Shown piece after piece: positions 10,996 through 24,240 of a stretch of DNA of 64,000 bases (position 1 is its first letter; each line of letters begins with the position of its first letter). The notes beneath the pieces were generated by a model. The model did no database searches. It was given only the letters and a program-made list of their open reading frames with translations, and was not told the DNA's origin. Both the position numbers and the translations under genes were made by a program. Source of the DNA: Heterobilharzia americana (Eukaryota > Platyhelminthes > Trematoda > Strigeidida > Schistosomatidae); contig OX104130.1 of assembly GCA_944470555.2 (NCBI GenBank), forward strand, positions 72,545,160 through 72,609,159, written 5' to 3'.

Positions 10996-13444
10996 ATTGG
11001 TTTTTTAGTCACTGCCCTCTCCATCTGTATTACGTGACATTGTAATCCGGACTAGTAATCATATCCATGTGTGGAAGACATTTGGAACTCAACAGGACAA
11101 ACACACACTTCTATATACTTTAGCTTCATATTCTTGCTACTCTATTTTTATTCTTCTCGAATAAGATCCACACCCTCATGACTCCTTGATTCCTCCCTCT
11201 ACATGTATTTCTATTGGTCCAGAAATCTTAATGACAGGATTTCTTGCACTCAAACATAATAAAGTACTTTTAGAAACTCCTCTTCGTCTTATGTGATAAC
11301 GCATAAGTCTCAATGCTTTTCAAATTTATTGTCTTATCTCTTTAGCATTAAACTGCTGAACAGCTGACGTTTAAAATAACTCGGTTAATCAGAAAGAGTC
11401 TTCTTTCCTCACCAGTCTAAGAATTGATGAATATATAGGGAAAAAACTGTATCCTTACTGAGCCCAACGAAGGGGCCTTAGTAAATCTACTTAAATTTAT
11501 CAATTTATGCTTTCGAACCCACTGATCCACCTACAAATTAAGGTCAGGATAGCACGGTCATAATATTAAACCACACATAACAGATGTAGCTCGTCGTCCT
11601 TAATACGAAATTACACAGAACTCTTAATTTGCTAGATGTTTGGGGACAGAAAATTTGTTCTTCACTAAACTGCCTTTTTACTGAGTACTATTAAAAGTAA
11701 TACCCCGGATCCTGACCGATATCTGTTACCTCGAAGCAATGGTTAGGCTTACATATCACAACGGCTCAGCGAACTGAGGTGATGAGAACGTTCATATCTT
11801 GAGGTCTTGCAATAGCTGAAATATCTGTTGTATAGTGGTAATAGAAAATGCAGTTACTGCCTTATTGAAAATAGCTACACTATGATGGTGAGTCGCAGGC
11901 GAAGTCGGACTGCTGGCTACACTGAAATGTGACACTAGTAACTTATTTCTGCCAGGTTACTTGCAGTCAACGCTGATGCTACTTTCCTTTTGGAGTTAGG
12001 AAAGAGTAACTCTGAAAGTAGCACAGTCTTCCCTGTTCCATGATCTTCCGGTTCTGGCTCTTTGGGTTTATGTCTGGATTTAAAGAAAAATTAAATTCTT
12101 AAACCTCCTAAAAGATTACGTGTGGCCAGTTCCAACCAAATGTTCTTTGATCTCTGTGGTCAACCAAAAGAAACCCATTTTTTTCTTTCAGGCGCTTCAA
12201 GAAGTAATTGCCCGTGGTTTGTGAATCACAAAGAGAGGTAAACGCTTTCACATTGTTGGTATCACTCACGTTCTTTCAGATCACTATCAGCCTTGAAAAT
12301 CTATGCCGTTTAGTCTTTCAACACATGTCTCGATCGATATTCCTATACCACCTTTAATTTCTTCTAGCTTTCCAGCTCTGGACAACAACCTGAGTTCACG
12401 GAAAGGCTTCTTTGATCTACTGAGACCAAGTTCCATACTATATATTGAAGCCTGCAGCTTCCGTATCCTTCTTCAGATCAGAAAATAACTTTTTTAGCCG
12501 CGGATTTGTTCTGTGTTTACAAGGCACTCAAACAGTAATCAGACATGGTTGTTCATCTAACTTCATCTGAGCAATTTGGTAAATCAGTAAAGTTCACCCT
12601 TAGAGTTCCTGAAGATTTAGTTCCTGGTTTTCACGGTCTTGCACGTGTAGGCATAGCACTAAGTTATGAGACAGAAAGTTCATTGTCTAACTGCATCCCA
12701 GTTGACAACCGCTTGTGATCTTTTCATCTGGATAGTGTAATTGTAGTTCAGCTGAAGTGAAAGATGGTATTAGATGTAGTAATTTGGATTGTTACTCAAC
12801 AATATTTCGCTCTATATTAATATTGACTGGTTAAACACCGTAACATTCAAGGTCATCTAATATTGACCATCGGTCTTCACCTAGGAAAGTGAGTCACTTT
12901 ACAAAAACAATCAACTCCCTACCTGGTATGTTGAATAAACGTCTTCTTGAACTAAATAAGACTTAAGCACGTACAAAATGAGATAATCACTACCTAAAGA
13001 TTTCTTTATTATCCCATAAACAGTTAGAAGTTAAATGTTTAGTTCCTTAGTCAAAAAACAATTTTAGTCACATGTTGGTAATAAATTTATACGAAATACA
13101 AAACAGAAATTTATTACCAAAACTTTAATTTTAGCATATGTCATGAAATTTTAACATAAACCCACTGTTAGTAAGTATAAACACTAGAGAAGGTAAATTC
13201 CACACGCTTTTCCAAAGATTCATAAAAAATTTTATTCAAACACCATGACGATTGTGTACACTTAATTCAGGTTAATTTCTTATTGAATGAATCTGGTACT
13301 AAACTCCAGTATAGAATAGTGAACTGATAATTCACGGTCTATTCTTCACTAAAGAAAATTCAAGTTCTGAAATACTTAAATGATAGATTATAGACAGATG
13401 ATTTTAGCCAAGAGTGTTGTCTTATCTGGTTATTACTTCTTTGA
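10996..13444. other. AT-rich interval, no recognised feature
   Basis: A 61-codon frame at 12303-12488 has no recognisable motif. Nothing else is supported. Confidence 0.5.
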
Positions 13445-13735
13445 ATGTAATAAGTTAGTATTCATCACAGACTGACATTAGTTGGAGAAACAGTCTGAAC
13501 CTGGGAGCACTGGAGAACTGTTTCGTCCTCAGCAGTGGACATTCATAACGCCGCCAAAGGTCTGACCCAGATTTCCAGGGTAGCACGCCACCATTCAGTC
13601 ACTAGGTAAGAATCGAATACTCTTCAGTTTCCTATTCCTCTCAATTCTTGATGAAAGGCAACCTTTATTGAATGTTGTCACTGGGTACCTGTCCTAACGT
13701 TTGACTTGGTTTACCTCCAAACCACCGGATAGTTG
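13445..13735 (-). mobile_element. SINE-H2 copy, ribozyme deleted in stem II
   Basis: The family tail (13450-13500) and an AACTGTTTCGTCC block are clear on the minus strand, but stem II and its loop are shortened so that GTCC runs straight into the CTGAGGA remnant. The promoter half is decayed. Confidence 0.6.
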
Positions 13736-14650
13736 ACTATACTTATTTCTGCGACATAGTAGAGATATGGTACAATGAGGATATGAGGAAACCGGCCATT
13801 AAGTAATCTTGGCGACATTGTTTAGAATCGATTGCATACAACGTATGAATATCTCGTCCAATTCTATATCATAAAAGCATACCCTTCTATTCTCTTCTTC
13901 TTTTTTAGTTACTGTTTTTAGAATTTGAACACATGTTATCGCACAGTATTTATTTCTGGCTTTTTGAACTTGCCTTTCTTACTTAAACCCTAGTGTAAGG
14001 GTATAAAGTGTGACAGCTTGGATAGCTATGTAATAATTCTAGAATTCACTTCACTGTTGTCTGTCTGAGGTGTGAATTTCTGCCAAGATAAAAAGAATTA
14101 TCATTCTATACATTCCAACACTCAGATAAATTGAAACTTTTATACAGTCATGAAGGTTGTAATCAGTTTGCATCAAATCAAGGCAATGGTATATGTCTAA
14201 CAGATCTTTTCGGCATTATTTTGACACCTATTCTCGAATGCATCACATCACTGAAAACAGGATCTCATTACCCAAATTTAACTGCGTCTGATATGATAAA
14301 ATACTTTGTCTTAGTTCTGTGTTGAAAATAGCCACATGAAGATTTGTCACTAAGATACTGTGGCTCCAGCTATTCTTCTGTCTGCAATTAGGATGATGAT
14401 AAGACGACTTTCTTCTTGTTTCAGGCCTTTGATTTCAAACTGATAAGAAGATGTGGTCGCAAAGCCATATCCAGGTCTACGAACTAGGAGTCAGTTCGTC
14501 AAAACACAGCCAAGTCACAGCTATTTTGAAACCAACATGATATTTCATTTTGTTGGTAACAACTGAATACTCATCAAACAGGTAACATCTTCTGCAACTT
14601 AATAGCCCAATGAATAATGTAAACGACTTCAAAGTGATGGTGCATAGACA
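13736..14650. other. Interval with no recognised feature
   Basis: Short frames only (64 codons at 14131-14325; 77 codons on minus at 14477-14710), neither with motifs. Confidence 0.5.
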
Positions 14651-14654
14651 TAGT

Positions 14655-14832
14655 TTTGCTGTGCACTGTGTTACTATGATACTGATACAGGTCTCATTCA
14701 GGATGCGCATTTCGTCTTATTTGGCACTCGTCAGTTGGATGTGTCCACCTCTCAGTGAGTACTGTTGTTTTCACTCAGACTCGAACTCAAGACCAAACAG
14801 GACGGAAAACACATCCTAGATTCCCCTGTTAG
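14655..14832 (-). mobile_element. Smα-type retroposon, fold-back form
   Basis: The minus strand carries a B box (TTGAGTTCGAGTCTG near 14780) and a hammerhead at 14696-14740. Immediately beyond the B box, plus-strand sequence resumes with the 3' half of a hammerhead (GGACGGAAAACACATCC near 14801), giving short inverted ends. The same architecture recurs at 43403 and 50688. Confidence 0.65.
14696..14740 (-). ncRNA. Hammerhead ribozyme, Smα type, diverged
   Basis: The minus strand reads CTGACGA, stem II GTGCC..AAGAC, GAAA, a short stem III TGCGCA, then TC and stem I. The core is intact, but stem I has two mismatches and stem II one, so activity is doubtful. Confidence 0.5.
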
Positions 14833-15540
14833 GTATTATCTATCAATAACATCAGTTTTCAAAACACTCCCCATATTAAGGCACCCTCACAGGAGCCTAT
14901 ACTCCAGTGGCATTCGATCATTTCAGTCCAACCAATGACACAGATTCACAATCTTTAATATCAAAGACTTATAATGATTCCTTTAATCCTTACTATCAAC
15001 CGTAAACTGTAAAACAATGTTGGAACACTTTAACTACAAGTGTATCCACCATTCATGAAATAATTCTGTTCAATAATTCAACAATTAGAGATCACAAATA
15101 GTAGTAGTATTATTCAAACACTTTTAAGCATACGGCTTGTTTATACAGATGTAAATATACCAAATTGAACATTTAAAATGGACAAAATCGACATGACTTT
15201 ATTATTAGTATCAAAGGAATTGTAATTGATATTGTATACTGTCACCATCGACATTCTGTTTTTGTACAAGACAGAGTAATAATAAAAGTCACTGAATAGA
15301 TAGTAGTTACCTTTACTAAAATCAATTACCATGGAAGTTTTATTAGCTAGGACTTATTGTAAAAACTAACTTGTATCAAATAACCACCGCTTACATAGAT
15401 TAAAAGTAAAGAAATTACACTATTGAATAAAACCTCCCAGCGTGTGCGTATGTGCATGTAATAGTAGAGTTTATAACAGGATTACAAAAACACTGTTGCA
15501 CAATTTGTTACTACCGAAATGTTTAACATAATCATCATCC
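14833..15540. other. AT-rich interval, no recognised feature
   Basis: No repeat or coding motif was recognised. Confidence 0.5.
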
Positions 15541-15890
15541 GGTATCATTAATACAAGTCTACCAAACCACAACTATCTCAAAGAGTCAAACTCATGATCA
15601 ATATGATGTTACCCCTCTCTAATTCAGTTACATTTCGATTGAGATGAGAAGTCCTGACTAGGCAACCAGTGTGAGTAAGAGCAAGTGGTAGTAAAGCGTC
15701 ATAAATTCATATGATAGTTGAGTAAAACCCTTGATGATTGAAGTAAAATAAAAATGTAGTCATGAGTCAGGCCTGGTAGAACACCAGGCTGCAGACCCGG
15801 TGGTCGCTGGTTCGAATTAGACCAAATTTCACCTTTGATCATCACTTAGTATCAGTACTAGTCTATCAAATCACAGCTATCTCAGATAGT
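15541..15890 (+). mobile_element. SINE-T: tRNA-like SINE, about 350 bp
   Basis: The B-box-like block GCTGGTTCGAATTAGACC near 15809 follows an A-box-like GGCCTGGTAGAACACC, and the 3' part carries ATCATCACTTAGTATCAGTA. The whole block matches, in opposite orientation, 32040-32390; partial matches lie at 21290, 32405, 48220 and 61085. No protein is encoded. Confidence 0.65.
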
Positions 15891-17185
15891 TTCCTACTTA
15901 ACGTAGTTAATACCAGGCTATCGAAGTACACGTGGCTTTTCAAAAGATTTTTATATTCCATCTTTAATATCCCCTCACCGAAGTTTAGTAACTTTACCAG
16001 CCCTAACTTTACAAAGATGCTGTTTGTATAAGCATATAATAGAAGTCTATCATAAACACCACCGAGATCAACAGAAATGCAGCCTAATCATTACTTAACT
16101 TTAGGTATCTTTTATACTTCATTAAATTCCTGTTGATGAAGTTATCAAATCTGATGATGAAACATTTGTCAATGATAAACAGTAAAATATGTTTCTTATT
16201 TTTATCCATCAATACAATCAACGAGTTTTACAAGCTATTTTCATATACTTGCCAGTGTTAGTCAGTGAAAAGATGTAAAGTCCAATTAGAAGCAATGATT
16301 GGATTTAACTTATACTTCGGTGAATGACATGGAACTGTTGCGATCCTTAAGGATAGCTCATTGAACTTGATAAAACCCTTATTATATTCATCTATGTGGG
16401 TAAATTTTGTTCTCTGCTCTAAGCTAACTTGAAGAATGCCACATACCACTGCAAAAGACTTGTTGTTACTTCTCTTTCCAGACTGATCATTATTCTAAGG
16501 GAGGATCACTGAAGGTGAGATAATAACTAGTTGAGTTGAGTTTAACATTTTTAGTCTGTAGAACGAACATTGAGGTGTCAATCGAAAGGTCATTGGCTTG
16601 AGAAGAAAACTGGAGAAACATCACTAGTGAATAATCTTTTCATTTAAATCCACATTCATTGGTTTCTGAAGAGCAAAGAATTACATTCTGTCTAGTCTGA
16701 AGGGGTGACTGAGCACTATGAATCATTTTTGCCATGTGATCATCAAACTAGGAGACCCCTCATTGCGGTACTCTTCGATAGATGTTAATTGGTTGGAGAC
16801 AGTCGATAATTAGCACAGGACGTGAATGTAACATCAGTTTCATTGAGTCTACGTGAACACCTAGTTGACGACTGCCAAAAAGCTGGAAATCTGATCTTAA
16901 GGTTTTCTACTGATCTCCTATGACTGTTATGTAATCATCTGCTTTTTCAAAAATAATCATTCAATGAAATCGGTGAATTCTTCTCCTTATTATCATTTGA
17001 GCACCTGACTGGTCTTTTCCTGAGAGTCATTGATTTTTTGTGTCCTTAAATTATTACCTTGTCTTGTTATCTTGGTGAACTGCTTCAACATTAGGCTACC
17101 AAATACTTTTTTCCACCCAGTAGATCTCATCACATTCTTTTCTTTCAGTTTGTTTTAATCTCTTAAATATGTTTTCTAAATGTAT
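15891..17185. other. Interval with no recognised feature
   Basis: No motif-bearing frame or known repeat was seen; a 63-codon minus frame at 16258-16449 is unsupported. Confidence 0.5.
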
Positions 17186-17410
17186 CAGAAAGAATAAGCA
17201 ATAAGGAACTCTGACAACGAACCAACCAACAACCCATCGGCCAACAAATATTCAGAAGAAGGAAGTGGAGATGGATTGGGCATACCCTGAGAAGGCCAAC
17301 TGAGGACATCACAAGTCAGGTCAGGCCCTTGGGTGGAATCCAAAGGGGAAACGACAAGTTGGTCGTGTGAGTGTGACATAGAGGAACCCAAGGGAAAAAA
17401 TAAATAAAAT
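17186..17410 (+). pseudogene. RTE retrotransposon 3' scrap
   Basis: It matches the last about 300 bases of the RTE family: an AAGAATAAGCAATAAGGAACTC start, then GGAAACGACAAGTTGG, then AGGAACCCAAGGG and an A/T-rich tail (AATAAATAAAATAAA). It has an internal deletion before AGGAACCC. Confidence 0.8.
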
Positions 17411-17462
17411 AAAATGCATCATGTACTCTAACACATTTTCAAAGTATTTTCAAACTTTCATT

Positions 17463-17810
17463 TGGGGGTTTGTGGGGATTAGTGATTTTTCAAGTCGGTA
17501 TTCATCATGGACTGGCATCAGTGGGAGGAACATTGAAAACCTTGGAGCGCTAGACAGTCGTTTGATTCTAGTGATGGACTCCTCAGCAGCACGCAACCAT
17601 GACTGAGCCAGGGATCGGACCCAGGACCTTCAGGTTTTGTGGCCAGCATGTTACCAATGAACCATTAGGTTGAAATCCAGTGGTCCATATTCCCAACTTC
17701 TGTCAGTCCACTATATACCGTGATCTATATCCAATGTTGTCGTTAAGTAACCGTCCTCATATTCAACTTGGTTGACTCCACTGGTCACGAATTCTCATCG
17801 AAACTTCGCG
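17463..17810 (-). mobile_element. SINE-H2 copy, full length
   Basis: All blocks are present on the minus strand, including a tail rich in CCCCACAAACCCCC. The ribozyme keeps CTGAGGA, but GAAA has become CAAA and stem II is weakened, so it is predicted inactive. Confidence 0.7.
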
Positions 17811-17929
17811 AATCACTACTCAATGAGGATTATAATTATTCGATTTGGGGATTTATTTGTCGATTATAGGTTGGTACTCACTGATGAATGGCAGTAAGTA
17901 AAAAGCTTAAATCACGCCTCATTTCTTGA

Positions 17930-18310
17930 CAATATCCTCTAATAATCAAACACTGAATGAAGTGCATACAGATGATTGGTTTTTCAGCTTTTTCACCACT
18001 TCGCAAAATCTATCGATAGAATTTGTCCAGCACTTGGTAGTGAACAGTATGATGTTGGTTACTAGCCGACAACCAATCAATGTAAATATTCTTCTTGAGG
18101 TGTTTAAGAGACATATCAACTTTCGAACTACAATTTGCATAATGGACTTACAAATTACTTACGAACTGCACAGTTCATGTTGAAATTTTTCACAATTGAA
18201 ATTTTTTTCAGCTGGTGTCGGAAACTACTCAATTAAGATTACTAAGTGTAATCTCTGACATAGAAGTGCTATAATGAGCTTGGTCGCAAACGAGCAAAAT
18301 AGCCATCTAA
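17930..18310 (+). repeat. Unclassified repeat UR-B
   Basis: Blocks around 18165-18280 (GAACTGCACAGTTCATGTTGA-like, then TAATCTCTGACATAGAAGTG-like) match 30920-31060. The 85-codon frame here has no motif and is not called a gene. Confidence 0.4.
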
Positions 18311-19349
18311 CTATTCAACTTATTCATTAGTACATTTAATAACTTACAAAGTATGTCAGTTAGAAGTCGACTGAGCCTGATCTAAGTACTAAGTGACAGA
18401 AATGTTAATAGTTCCATAGACAAGAGTGTTCCTTTTTCTGCAAAGTACTCAATAATCTAGGGTTTACTCCACGTAGTCATAACTACATATTATCCACCCA
18501 ACAACACACAAAAAATGAATATTTTTCCACTTAGATTTACTGTATATCTATTGAAAAGGGAAGGATACTTAGCTTTTACTTCTTTTTGTTCGAATTGCTG
18601 ACAAGATACAAAGGAAAATTTTGATAACTAATGTTCCGATAGGTAATCTACACTTCTGTCTATAACATTTTTTAAAATGGTTATTGCATAGTTACTTATC
18701 TCCAGTTGACTGGTCCCCAATGCTTGCTTACCCGACAACTTGAAAACTGTAGCCATCGACTAAAATGACTCAACATACTTAAGCAGTATCTATTCAATAA
18801 TAGACAGTCAGTTATACGTATTTAACAGGAAACCACTGGTTGAGTCACATTTCTTGCTTAAGAGATAGTAACCAAGTATGCACATGCATAACTTTGAGGT
18901 TGATAACGTTTTGGATAGTTAGACAGGTAGATAAGCCGGTACCAATGAATAATACATACAGAAGGATTAGTAAGGGAAGTGCTTCACGTGAATTAGTCAG
19001 TCTCTGCTACCTCAGTAATAAAAGATGTTCTAATTTAAAGATGATGATCACAATCACCGTAGAATATCGGCGTTAGAATCATGAAACTTCTAACTTTTCT
19101 ACGGTTATGTATTTATCCAAACACAGGGAGTTACTGAAGTCTCAAAGAGTTGAAGCGTTTCTCCACTCAGCATAGTTTTTAGTTTAAACTTAACAATAAA
19201 GATGTTCACACACTGAACATGGAGTCACCTTCTTGGGATTTAGCACTCCGACAGGCAACACAACATACGGAAAAAATTTGCAGTACACATTGGTGAACGT
19301 TATTGATTATCCACACTCTAAAAAGACATTATCCTACAGTTAATGCCGG
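18311..19349. other. Interval with no recognised feature
   Basis: Nothing supportable was seen; a 78-codon plus frame at 18840-19076 lacks motifs. Confidence 0.5.
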
Positions 19350-19745
19350 GAAAACCTCACCTAGTTTTCTAGTGCACTAGTTACTAGCCGGTCCTAAGCT
19401 CGGATAAAGAGGGAAGGTTGCGCATACGACTACCAACCCTAACCCAGAAAACCATTCCAATCCAATAGCTAAGCACACAAAGAGAGTAAATAAACATATT
19501 CCTCTCTAAAATTGGAGAGATGAAATGACGTCAGTTGGTGAAAGCCTTCGGGAAACCAACTGGCCAATGTGTCTTACGTCTTCTCTCTATGAAAGGTAAA
19601 AGTAAGGATGGGGACATGGAATGTCCACACAACGTTTGAAGTCGGCTGGCAAGGCTGTCCACACTGCACAAGAAATGAGAAGATTTATACGTGCTACTTA
19701 CGCCCTATGTTCCACTAGGAACCCAAAGGGTAAATAATAATAATA
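19350..19745 (+). mobile_element. Internally deleted RTE mini-element
   Basis: The first about 330 bases match the RTE 5' end: leader CTAGTTACTAGCCGGTCCTAA, then the start of the endonuclease including GGGGACATGGAATGTCCACA. At about 19690 the sequence jumps to the RTE 3' end (CCCTATGTTCCACTAGGAAC), followed by an AATAATAATAATAA tail. Both termini are kept while nearly all coding sequence is lost, giving a non-autonomous about 0.4-kb derivative. Confidence 0.75.
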
Positions 19746-20734
19746 ATAACAGTAGTAGTAGTAGTAATAATAAATAACGCTGAAAAACTCATAACTGAGC
19801 GTAAGATTGTACTGGGTGAACTGAAGTAGGTTGAAATCAAAAGTATGACAGAAAGCACTTCTTTCATGACCCGATTGATAATTGAATGGTTCAATAGGCA
19901 TATAGAAACTTATAAGATAAGAAAAGAGACAAGCTATACCCTTACTTATCTTTGTGTAATCAACACCATATACGGGAATCTTAGGTTGCTTAGAATTCAA
20001 TCTTTAATACACTTGATTGCGTAATTCAACCAACTGATATCAGTAAGATTCATTAAATTGGATATAAAAGGCCTGGAGGCATATCCACATGCACGTACGC
20101 ACACACATACACACACACACACAATAAAAAGTGGGTTTTTTTGCACTGATGGCCTTTTCAATACCCGTGCCTAATTATAATATGACAGATATTTTGAACA
20201 AGTCTTTAGATGTTGATTAGTTCAATCTTGAGAGGTGGGTTTTTGCTTGAAGCTGAAAGAAAATATGTATATGGTGGGATTCGAACCGGCGGCGTTACCT
20301 GCGCTAAAAATAAAAAGACATAGAAATTAAAACTAGATGCTTGTCTACCTAATAACTTCATGACGAAAGAGAATTTTAAATTCAATCTCTTCTTTCTAGT
20401 TGTTCAGTTGTCAGAGAGGAATGATGGATTGTTTCATAGGTCAAACTGTTTCAAATCAACATTTCCAACTTCATTTATATGACAAGAAATGAGATACGGA
20501 TCATCTTGTCACATCAAGGATGTATCATTTCAGGTTAGAGTGAAATCTGACACACTCTTAACGTCTCGAGTCAGAAACTGATGTCGAATATAAATCATTG
20601 TTATACACATCCACAAAAGAAGTTCTATATTCTAAGCAGTTTAACAAAGGGAAAAAATGTATAAGTAAAATTTGGCCACTGTGATAGAGTATAGTTCCCT
20701 ATTAGATTGCTAACTTGATATAGAGCACAGTTAT
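19746..20734. other. Interval with a CA-rich microsatellite and one tRNA-like B box
   Basis: A (CA)n-like tract lies at about 20097-20124. At about 20277-20300 the minus strand has GCCGGTTCGAATCCCACC, a B-box-like sequence without a foldable tRNA around it. The 100-codon minus frame at 19698-20000 overlaps the mini-element tail and is not supported. Confidence 0.45.
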
Positions 20735-21240
20735 GCAGAATTATTTATTGACTTGACGACAATTTGAGTGTAAATTATTCCTCATAACCATGACAATATA
20801 ATCATACCACTTTCCATATCTGACGATTTCATAAACCTATCAATTCATATTGTTTTTACTGGTAGCAAAACTTTCCTATGTCTCTGGTAGAGATGTTGCT
20901 TCATTACCATTACCATATTTGTTGGGTGTGGATTCGATTAACCAGGATTCAGTGATGAATCTCTCTCTCCACGTAAGTATACTGGAGTTAAGTAGGGTGG
21001 TTTTATCCCACCTATTGTGTGGTTGTTTGTTAATTCATTCATTGCAATATCCCAGTTTCTGTTCTAGATTATTGATTGTTTTGGTATCTGTTATTCTACA
21101 TTGGGATAAATTCTAATACTCCTTTAATCTAATTAACCGTGACCAGCTACTCTGTCCTATGTACTTGACATGAGAGGCAATGCATGGAATTTGGTAGATT
21201 AGATTATTTTACATCATTTCGCGCATTTACTATGTCTGTA
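20735..21240 (+). repeat. Unclassified repeat UR-A, longest copy
   Basis: Shared blocks include a GACG..GAGTGTAAATTATTCCTCA start, GATTCAGTGATGAATCTCTC, GTGGTTTTATCC, TATTGTGTGGTTG and a TTGACATGAGAGGCAATGCAT-like end. Matching blocks lie at 21735 (reverse), 25930, 42600, 44690 and 63440. No protein motif is seen. It could be a solo LTR or a non-autonomous element; I cannot place its ends. Confidence 0.5.
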
Positions 21241-21289
21241 ATGACCATAAGTTTAGAATAGTCGATTAAGATCAGACAAATTATCGGGA

Positions 21290-21420
21290 CATAAGAATTC
21301 AGCCAAATGTAGGTAGAACATAGGGGTCGAAAACCCAGTGGTCGCTGGTTTGAAGTCGGCCGTCGTCCAAATTTTCATCTCACCTTCAGTCACCACCCAG
21401 TATAATTGTAGAATGGCAGA
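21290..21420 (+). mobile_element. SINE-T fragment
   Basis: The block GTGGTCGCTGGTTTGAAGTCGG (mutated B box), then GTCCAAATTTTCATCTCACC and the CACCCAGTATAATTG tail match the SINE-T family. Confidence 0.6.
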
Positions 21421-22265
21421 CGCCAAAATGATCAATAATCTAGAAAATAAAACTCAGTTATTACAGTTCTGCACTGACCCACAACAATACAATAGGGGCA
21501 GAATGTGGGTGGGGGGAATAAAACCACTGTAATTGAGTCCAAAACATAATTAAGTCAAGAGAGAAACTCGTTACTGAATCTTTGTTTATTGAATCGATAC
21601 TCAACAAATGTAATAGGAATGAAGCAACACCTATACCAGGTATGTGGAGAATTTTATTGCCACTAAAAATGAAGAATACTAATTGATAGCTTTATGAAGT
21701 CATAAGATGTCCAAAGTGGTGTGATTGCACTGACATGGTTATGAGCAATAATTTATGCTCGAGACGTCATCCAGCAAATTATATTGTTTCACTGTGTGCT
21801 CAGTATCAAACAAACAAAGCATATGTAGCCACCATTTCAGACCTCACAGTGATGGACAGTAGACCTATTACTCCTGGCTGTTAAACATGCGATAAGTTAG
21901 AAGTGTCGACTATAGGGTCAGACATTTATTCACGGTTCCCCATTTCCCAGTAAACCTGTTTTCAGTCACTGGTCACTGATATCATTCTTTATCCTAAAGA
22001 CCACCACCTCAATTCATGAAAACCGGCAACAAGTATTCACAGTAGATTCATTCACCAGCTGAATTCCTAGAAATGCATGTTTGTCGTTGTAGACTATTCA
22101 TTAATCATATTCTCAGAGAAGAATATATACTTACCGATAAAAGTCATTAGCATCTATCACTTAAAGTAAGCCAACGAAAATTAGATATTAGAATCGTTTT
22201 CCGTGACTTAGCAGCTGTTTCTGGAAACAATGCTCCAATCAATTTAAAACTATTATAAAACAGAT
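21421..22265. other. Interval with a reverse UR-A scrap
   Basis: About 21735-21800 (AATAATTTATGCTCGAGACG) is the reverse complement of the UR-A start. The rest is unassigned. Confidence 0.45.
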
Positions 22266-22515
22266 GCTTAAAACGTTTTGGCATTCACGTGGACAGTGTT
22301 TCATCTTGGTATAGGATTCATCAGGAGTACGTATCCATGATCCCACCAGGGAGTGGACCTTCGGATTGGACAGCAAACGTATTAGCTTTTCAACCACTGC
22401 GTCAATGGTCAATCCTCCACAGTTTCCTACCTTGTCAATTCGTGACGTGGCGTGACTGCTTACCAATGTTTTCACTTCCCAACCACTTCATTTCTTACCG
22501 GCCGATACTTCTAGG
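22266..22515 (-). mobile_element. SINE-H2 copy, degenerate
   Basis: The minus-strand promoter half and an altered hammerhead remnant (CTGATGAATCC..GATGAAAC) are recognisable. The core is badly mutated. Confidence 0.5.
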
Positions 22516-22688
22516 CTCTTAACTTTCCTCCGACTGGTATCAGTCCATGAGGAATACAATCATGAGATATACTTTTTTGCATGTATGTGTATTTAGTTGG
22601 TGCATTTGCATTTGCAATTTATATTAAACAGTTAGAAAGCTGAAAGTTCACATGGACATTTTTGCTTCTCAGAAATCTGTGCTGTTCA

Positions 22689-22872
<184 letters not shown>

Positions 22873-24049
22873 ATGCGAATAATAGTAATGATAGTAATAG
22901 AAATTCTGTGTTCTACACAGACAAAACCTAAAGTTCATGAAATAATTCTCACACCTTTTTTGCTCATTTTACTACGGTCATAGTATTTAGGTTGCGCAGT
23001 CTTTTTCTTGATGACCGTTAGATGAAATCATGCCATCCTAACCATCATCTTATCTTGATAGTTTATCTTCTGTCGTTTCATTCTATGTCTATCATGTATA
23101 ATTATCAAATAATAGTTCATTTTTTCGTTTATATTATTATTGATGGTGGTGGTGATAAGGATGATTGTGTACTTGAAGAATTTGTTTTACCTTCAGTCTG
23201 AATCACATGACATTCAAGGTCACTAATACATGTGTGTATTTATTTTTGATTTTCCAAACACTCTGGGATTATATTAAAACTTACTTGTATCATCCGTATG
23301 TGCGTATTTGTTTACTGTGATGTGTTTGTTTCCCTGGAGTCTTTTTTTCTCGATTCACCCTAATCTTTCGTTGTCAATAAAAAGATATATTCAGCGAAAC
23401 GTTTTTCCTGAATTCACATTATTCACAACCTTTTTACCGTTAATACGATATTATAGATTAAGGTGAGAATAATTAGTTTTGGGATTTATGGGATTAATCT
23501 ACGCTTAAAAAGTGAGGTATACGATTTTCAGTCGATTAGAATCCGTACGCAATCGATGTGACTAACTTCCTTGAATAGAAACCTGATCCCGATTGTTGAA
23601 ATTTTGTATTTCCATTAAAAAGGTGCTTCATCGAGTTGATGAAAAGTTCAACATGGTTATCTTTTGAGATAGCTAATTAAGTTTCACGAAACAGTTGGAA
23701 CCAGTTGTTGATAACTTCAGACTAGGAAGATTGAAATCTGTTACCCTGGTGTACATGTATTCAAGCTTCATCTTCAACATAAATCTTCGATATCTTATCA
23801 GTTCGCAGATTTTAATTCCCGTTCTTGTTTTTTCTTTTGATTTTCTCACTTAACCGTTTACTACTACTACTACTACTGCTACTCACACTGCTACTACTAC
23901 TATCTATATCATTGATGTTATTAATTTTATACTCCATTTCTTGTCAACTCTCCGCGCTGAATACATCCAATGTCGTTACTTGAATGAATAATAATTCCAT
24001 TTGGTATTCTTTATCGACACTTAATTTCTGTTACCATACTTGACCATAG
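22873..24049. other. Interval with a short second CTA microsatellite
   Basis: A short CTA/CTG run with CTCACA lies at about 23860-23905. Nothing else was recognised. Confidence 0.5.
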
Positions 24050-24240
24050 TCGGTAGATGAGCTCCTACATGGAGGGCTTGATACTGTCTGAATATTCATC
24101 ATGTAGTAAGAAGCACGCTTCTTTCAATTCGTGACTTGTCATCAATTAAATTACAACACAATGAATATTCAGGCAATATCCAGGTATCCGAATAGGAGCC
24201 CATCTGTCAACAGAGGTTGGGCAATTCGACCCTGTATAGC
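24050..24240. repeat. Inverted pair of Smα head segments
   Basis: The left arm (about 24055-24113, minus) and right arm (about 24164-24230, plus) both read as the Smα head ATGAATATTCAGRCARTATC..GAGC(C)CATCT. They form an imperfect hairpin with about a 50-base spacer. Confidence 0.55.
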
